Source: DATLZU01 sp051293835
GTDB taxonomy: Bacteria > Nitrospirota > Nitrospiria > Nitrospirales > Nitrospiraceae
DNA length: 64,000 bases
Reading direction: 5' to 3'
Assembly (NCBI GenBank): GCA_051293835.1
Contig: JBPKMA010000001.1
Location: 1-64,000 of the forward strand
Position numbers and translations under genes: made by a program. The notes under the pieces were generated by a model. That model did not search any database. It saw only the letters and a program-made list of their open reading frames with translations, and was not told the origin of the DNA. This document shows, piece by piece, positions 62,480 to 64,000 of the stretch (the first letter of the stretch is position 1; each line of letters starts with the position of its first letter).

Positions 62480-62540
62480 CCTGTGCCAGTTAGCCTTTGG
62501 GGGTTGATTCCTGATCGGAACCCGTTGGGCTGAGGCAACC

Positions 62541-64000
62541 ATGAACCTCAGCTTTCTCCTCGTCAAAATCGTGCTCACAACTGCCGGCCTGATCGCGGTC
62601 GTCATGGGTCTTGCCTACCTCGCACGCAGGCGGGAGAAGAGGCTTCCCCCGGCGGTCGTTATCGGTGCTGGCATCACGGCCGTGCTGGCCGATGCGGCGC
62701 TGGTGTTCACCAGCGGTGTCGCACCTTCGCCTCCGGAGGTCGTTCTCAACTGGATAGAAGTGGGGGCTTACTGCGGCGCCTCGTTTCTGTTGTTGAAAGC
62801 GATCGATGTGTTCATTATTGGGGATTACCTGATTGGTCGGAAGGGGACCTACATTCCCGATGTCGTGCGGACGCTGATTCTCTTCACGGGGCTGACGGCC
62901 GCCACACTGGTCATCCTACGGTTCGTGATGAACATCAACGTCATCGCGCTGGTGGCGCTTCCTACGGTCGCCACCGCTGTAGTGGGTGTCGCGCTCCGGG
63001 ACACGCTGGTGCGGTTTTTTTCTGGGATCGCGTTGGGCAAGATGGTGCGGGTGGGCGATTGGATTTCCGTGCTTGATCGGGAAGGACGGGTGATGGACAT
63101 CGGATTCGGCCATGTCACACTACTGACGCGAGAACAGGATTACGTTGCGTTGCCCAACAACACGGTGATTCAAGCCGGGCTGATTAATTACAGTCGTCCC
63201 ACGACAGTGCACATCTGCTCTGTCACGGTCGAAGCCGCCTATCGAACACCTCCCAGCCAGGTGTGCGCCGTGCTGGTCGAAACAGTCTTGGCGGTGGAAG
63301 GAGTCTTGTCCGAACCCAGGCCAGTCGCATTGGTGTCCTCATTCAACGATTCCGGCGTACAGTATCGCGTGCAATTTGCGGTCAACGACTATTCCCTGCA
63401 CCAGTCAATCGAGAGTCAGGTGCGGGCCTATATTTGGAACACGTTTCAACGGAACGGCATCGAGATTCCATTTCCCCAGCGGGTAGTTCACACTCAGACC
63501 GGGGCCGCGCCCGAACAACTGTCACAGCACTCGGATCAGATTGTGAGCCACCTCGCCGCGGTGGATTTTCTGGCAGTGTTAGCTCCCGAACAAATTGAGG
63601 TTCTCGCCCGAGACGCAACGATCCAGAGATATTTGCCCGGCGAGTGTGTAGTCCGGGAGGGTGAAGCCGGCCAGGAACTCTACGTCATTTTGGAGGGAAC
63701 TGCCGACGTCCGCGTCCGACAAGACGGCCGAAGCCTGACGGTAGCTACGCTGCAGAAGGGTCAGTTTTTCGGAGAAATGTCGTTGTTGACTGGTGAACCC
63801 CGTACGGCGACCGTCGTGGCGAGGACGCCGCTACGGGTCGTAGCTGTCGGCAAACAAGGATTGAGTCGGGTAGTGCAGGAAGATAGTCGAGTGATCGATC
63901 TGATTGGCGAAGTGGTTGCTCGCCGCCAACTGGCGACCGCCGCTGCCAAAGAGCAACTTGCCAAGGAAGGCGCCACCATCGCGGTGGTGAATCAGACGCG
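62541..64000 (+). CDS. MscS-type mechanosensitive channel with cyclic-nucleotide-binding domain (partial)
   Basis: 486 codons are present and the gene runs off the window. Four N-terminal helices, then the MscS core (TVATAVVGVALRDTLVRFFS, VGDWISVLDREGRVMDIGF, YVALPNNTVIQAGLINYS) and a C-terminal cNMP-binding domain (YLPGECVVREGEAGQELYVI; FFGEMSLLTGEPRTATVV contains the phosphate-binding cassette). Such channels may be gated by cyclic nucleotides as well as by membrane tension. Starts 61 bases after relA/spoT. Confidence 0.88.
   Translation, partial: MNLSFLLVKIVLTTAGLIAVVMGLAYLARRREKRLPPAVVIGAGITAVLADAALVFTSGVAPSPPEVVLNWIEVGAYCGASFLLLKAIDVFIIGDYLIGRKGTYIPDVVRTLILFTGLTAATLVILRFVMNINVIALVALPTVATAVVGVALRDTLVRFFSGIALGKMVRVGDWISVLDREGRVMDIGFGHVTLLTREQDYVALPNNTVIQAGLINYSRPTTVHICSVTVEAAYRTPPSQVCAVLVETVLAVEGVLSEPRPVALVSSFNDSGVQYRVQFAVNDYSLHQSIESQVRAYIWNTFQRNGIEIPFPQRVVHTQTGAAPEQLSQHSDQIVSHLAAVDFLAVLAPEQIEVLARDATIQRYLPGECVVREGEAGQELYVILEGTADVRVRQDGRSLTVATLQKGQFFGEMSLLTGEPRTATVVARTPLRVVAVGKQGLSRVVQEDSRVIDLIGEVVARRQLATAAAKEQLAKEGATIAVVNQT

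Noticed and set aside
1..64000. CRISPR arrays, tRNA and rRNA genes
   Set aside because: No regularly spaced direct repeats, cloverleaf-type or rRNA-like sequence was noticed on reading; a dedicated tRNA scan was not possible.

Overview
The window looks like chromosome of a Nitrospira-type nitrite oxidiser (canonical or comammox; I cannot tell which). The evidence is the C-terminus of a NxrB-like iron-sulfur subunit at the left edge, three ethylbenzene-dehydrogenase-gamma-like (NxrC-like) proteins, a TorD/NarJ-type chaperone, a NapF/NapG-like ferredoxin, two long cytochrome bd-like oxidase proteins, several multihaem cytochromes, a Pup protein and a proton-pumping pyrophosphatase. Almost every gene is on the + strand. 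Species assignment and the NxrB call are inferences from family knowledge; no search was run.

Layout. 1-9.9 kb: end of an nxrB-like gene, a very large multicopper oxidase, and three related small copper-protein candidates (cupredoxin-like plus carboxypeptidase-regulatory-like) with a HEAT-repeat protein between them. 10-16.5 kb: a methyltransferase, DUF420 and PCP-reductase-like proteins, membrane proteins and the first bd-like oxidase. 16.6-25.5 kb: two formylglycine-generating-enzyme-like proteins without the catalytic cysteines, a group of previously hard-to-see 34-41 aa membrane proteins, then an apparent respiratory operon: second bd-like oxidase, two membrane-anchored cytochromes c and a dihaem/NxrC-like fusion. 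25.6-26.9 kb: a decayed ISL3-type transposase. 26.9-39.3 kb: housekeeping genes (mobA, glycosyltransferase, argS, tgt-yajC-secD-secF) and a large sensor kinase with an NtrC-type regulator, met by a convergent WD40 protein.

40.4-44.6 kb: an NXR-accessory block (HExxH/zinc-ribbon protein, ferredoxin, TorD-like chaperone, NxrC-like protein) with well-formed sigma70-type promoters and a terminator. 44.7-45.7 kb: a GC-rich decayed IS256/Mutator transposase. 45.8-55.4 kb: a cluster of unusual composition: B12-radical SAM protein, polytopic membrane protein, TPR protein, TatA, NHL-repeat propeller, a second NxrC-like protein, a PDZ protein and two pentahaem cytochromes. 55.4-64 kb: small beta-repeat protein, hppA, pup, recJ, relA/spoT and an MscS-type channel with a cyclic-nucleotide-binding domain that runs off the window.

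Taken together, the window carries electron-transfer and maturation genes around nitrite oxidation: molybdenum cofactor synthesis (mobA), enzyme maturation (TorD-like), Tat export (tatA), possible haem-b and haem-c electron carriers (NxrC-like, cytochromes c) and candidate oxygen-reducing or quinone-linked membrane proteins (bd-like). The best candidates for undescribed biology are the small membrane proteins upstream of the bd-like oxidase, the 45.8-55.4 kb cluster, and the HExxH protein in the NXR-accessory block.
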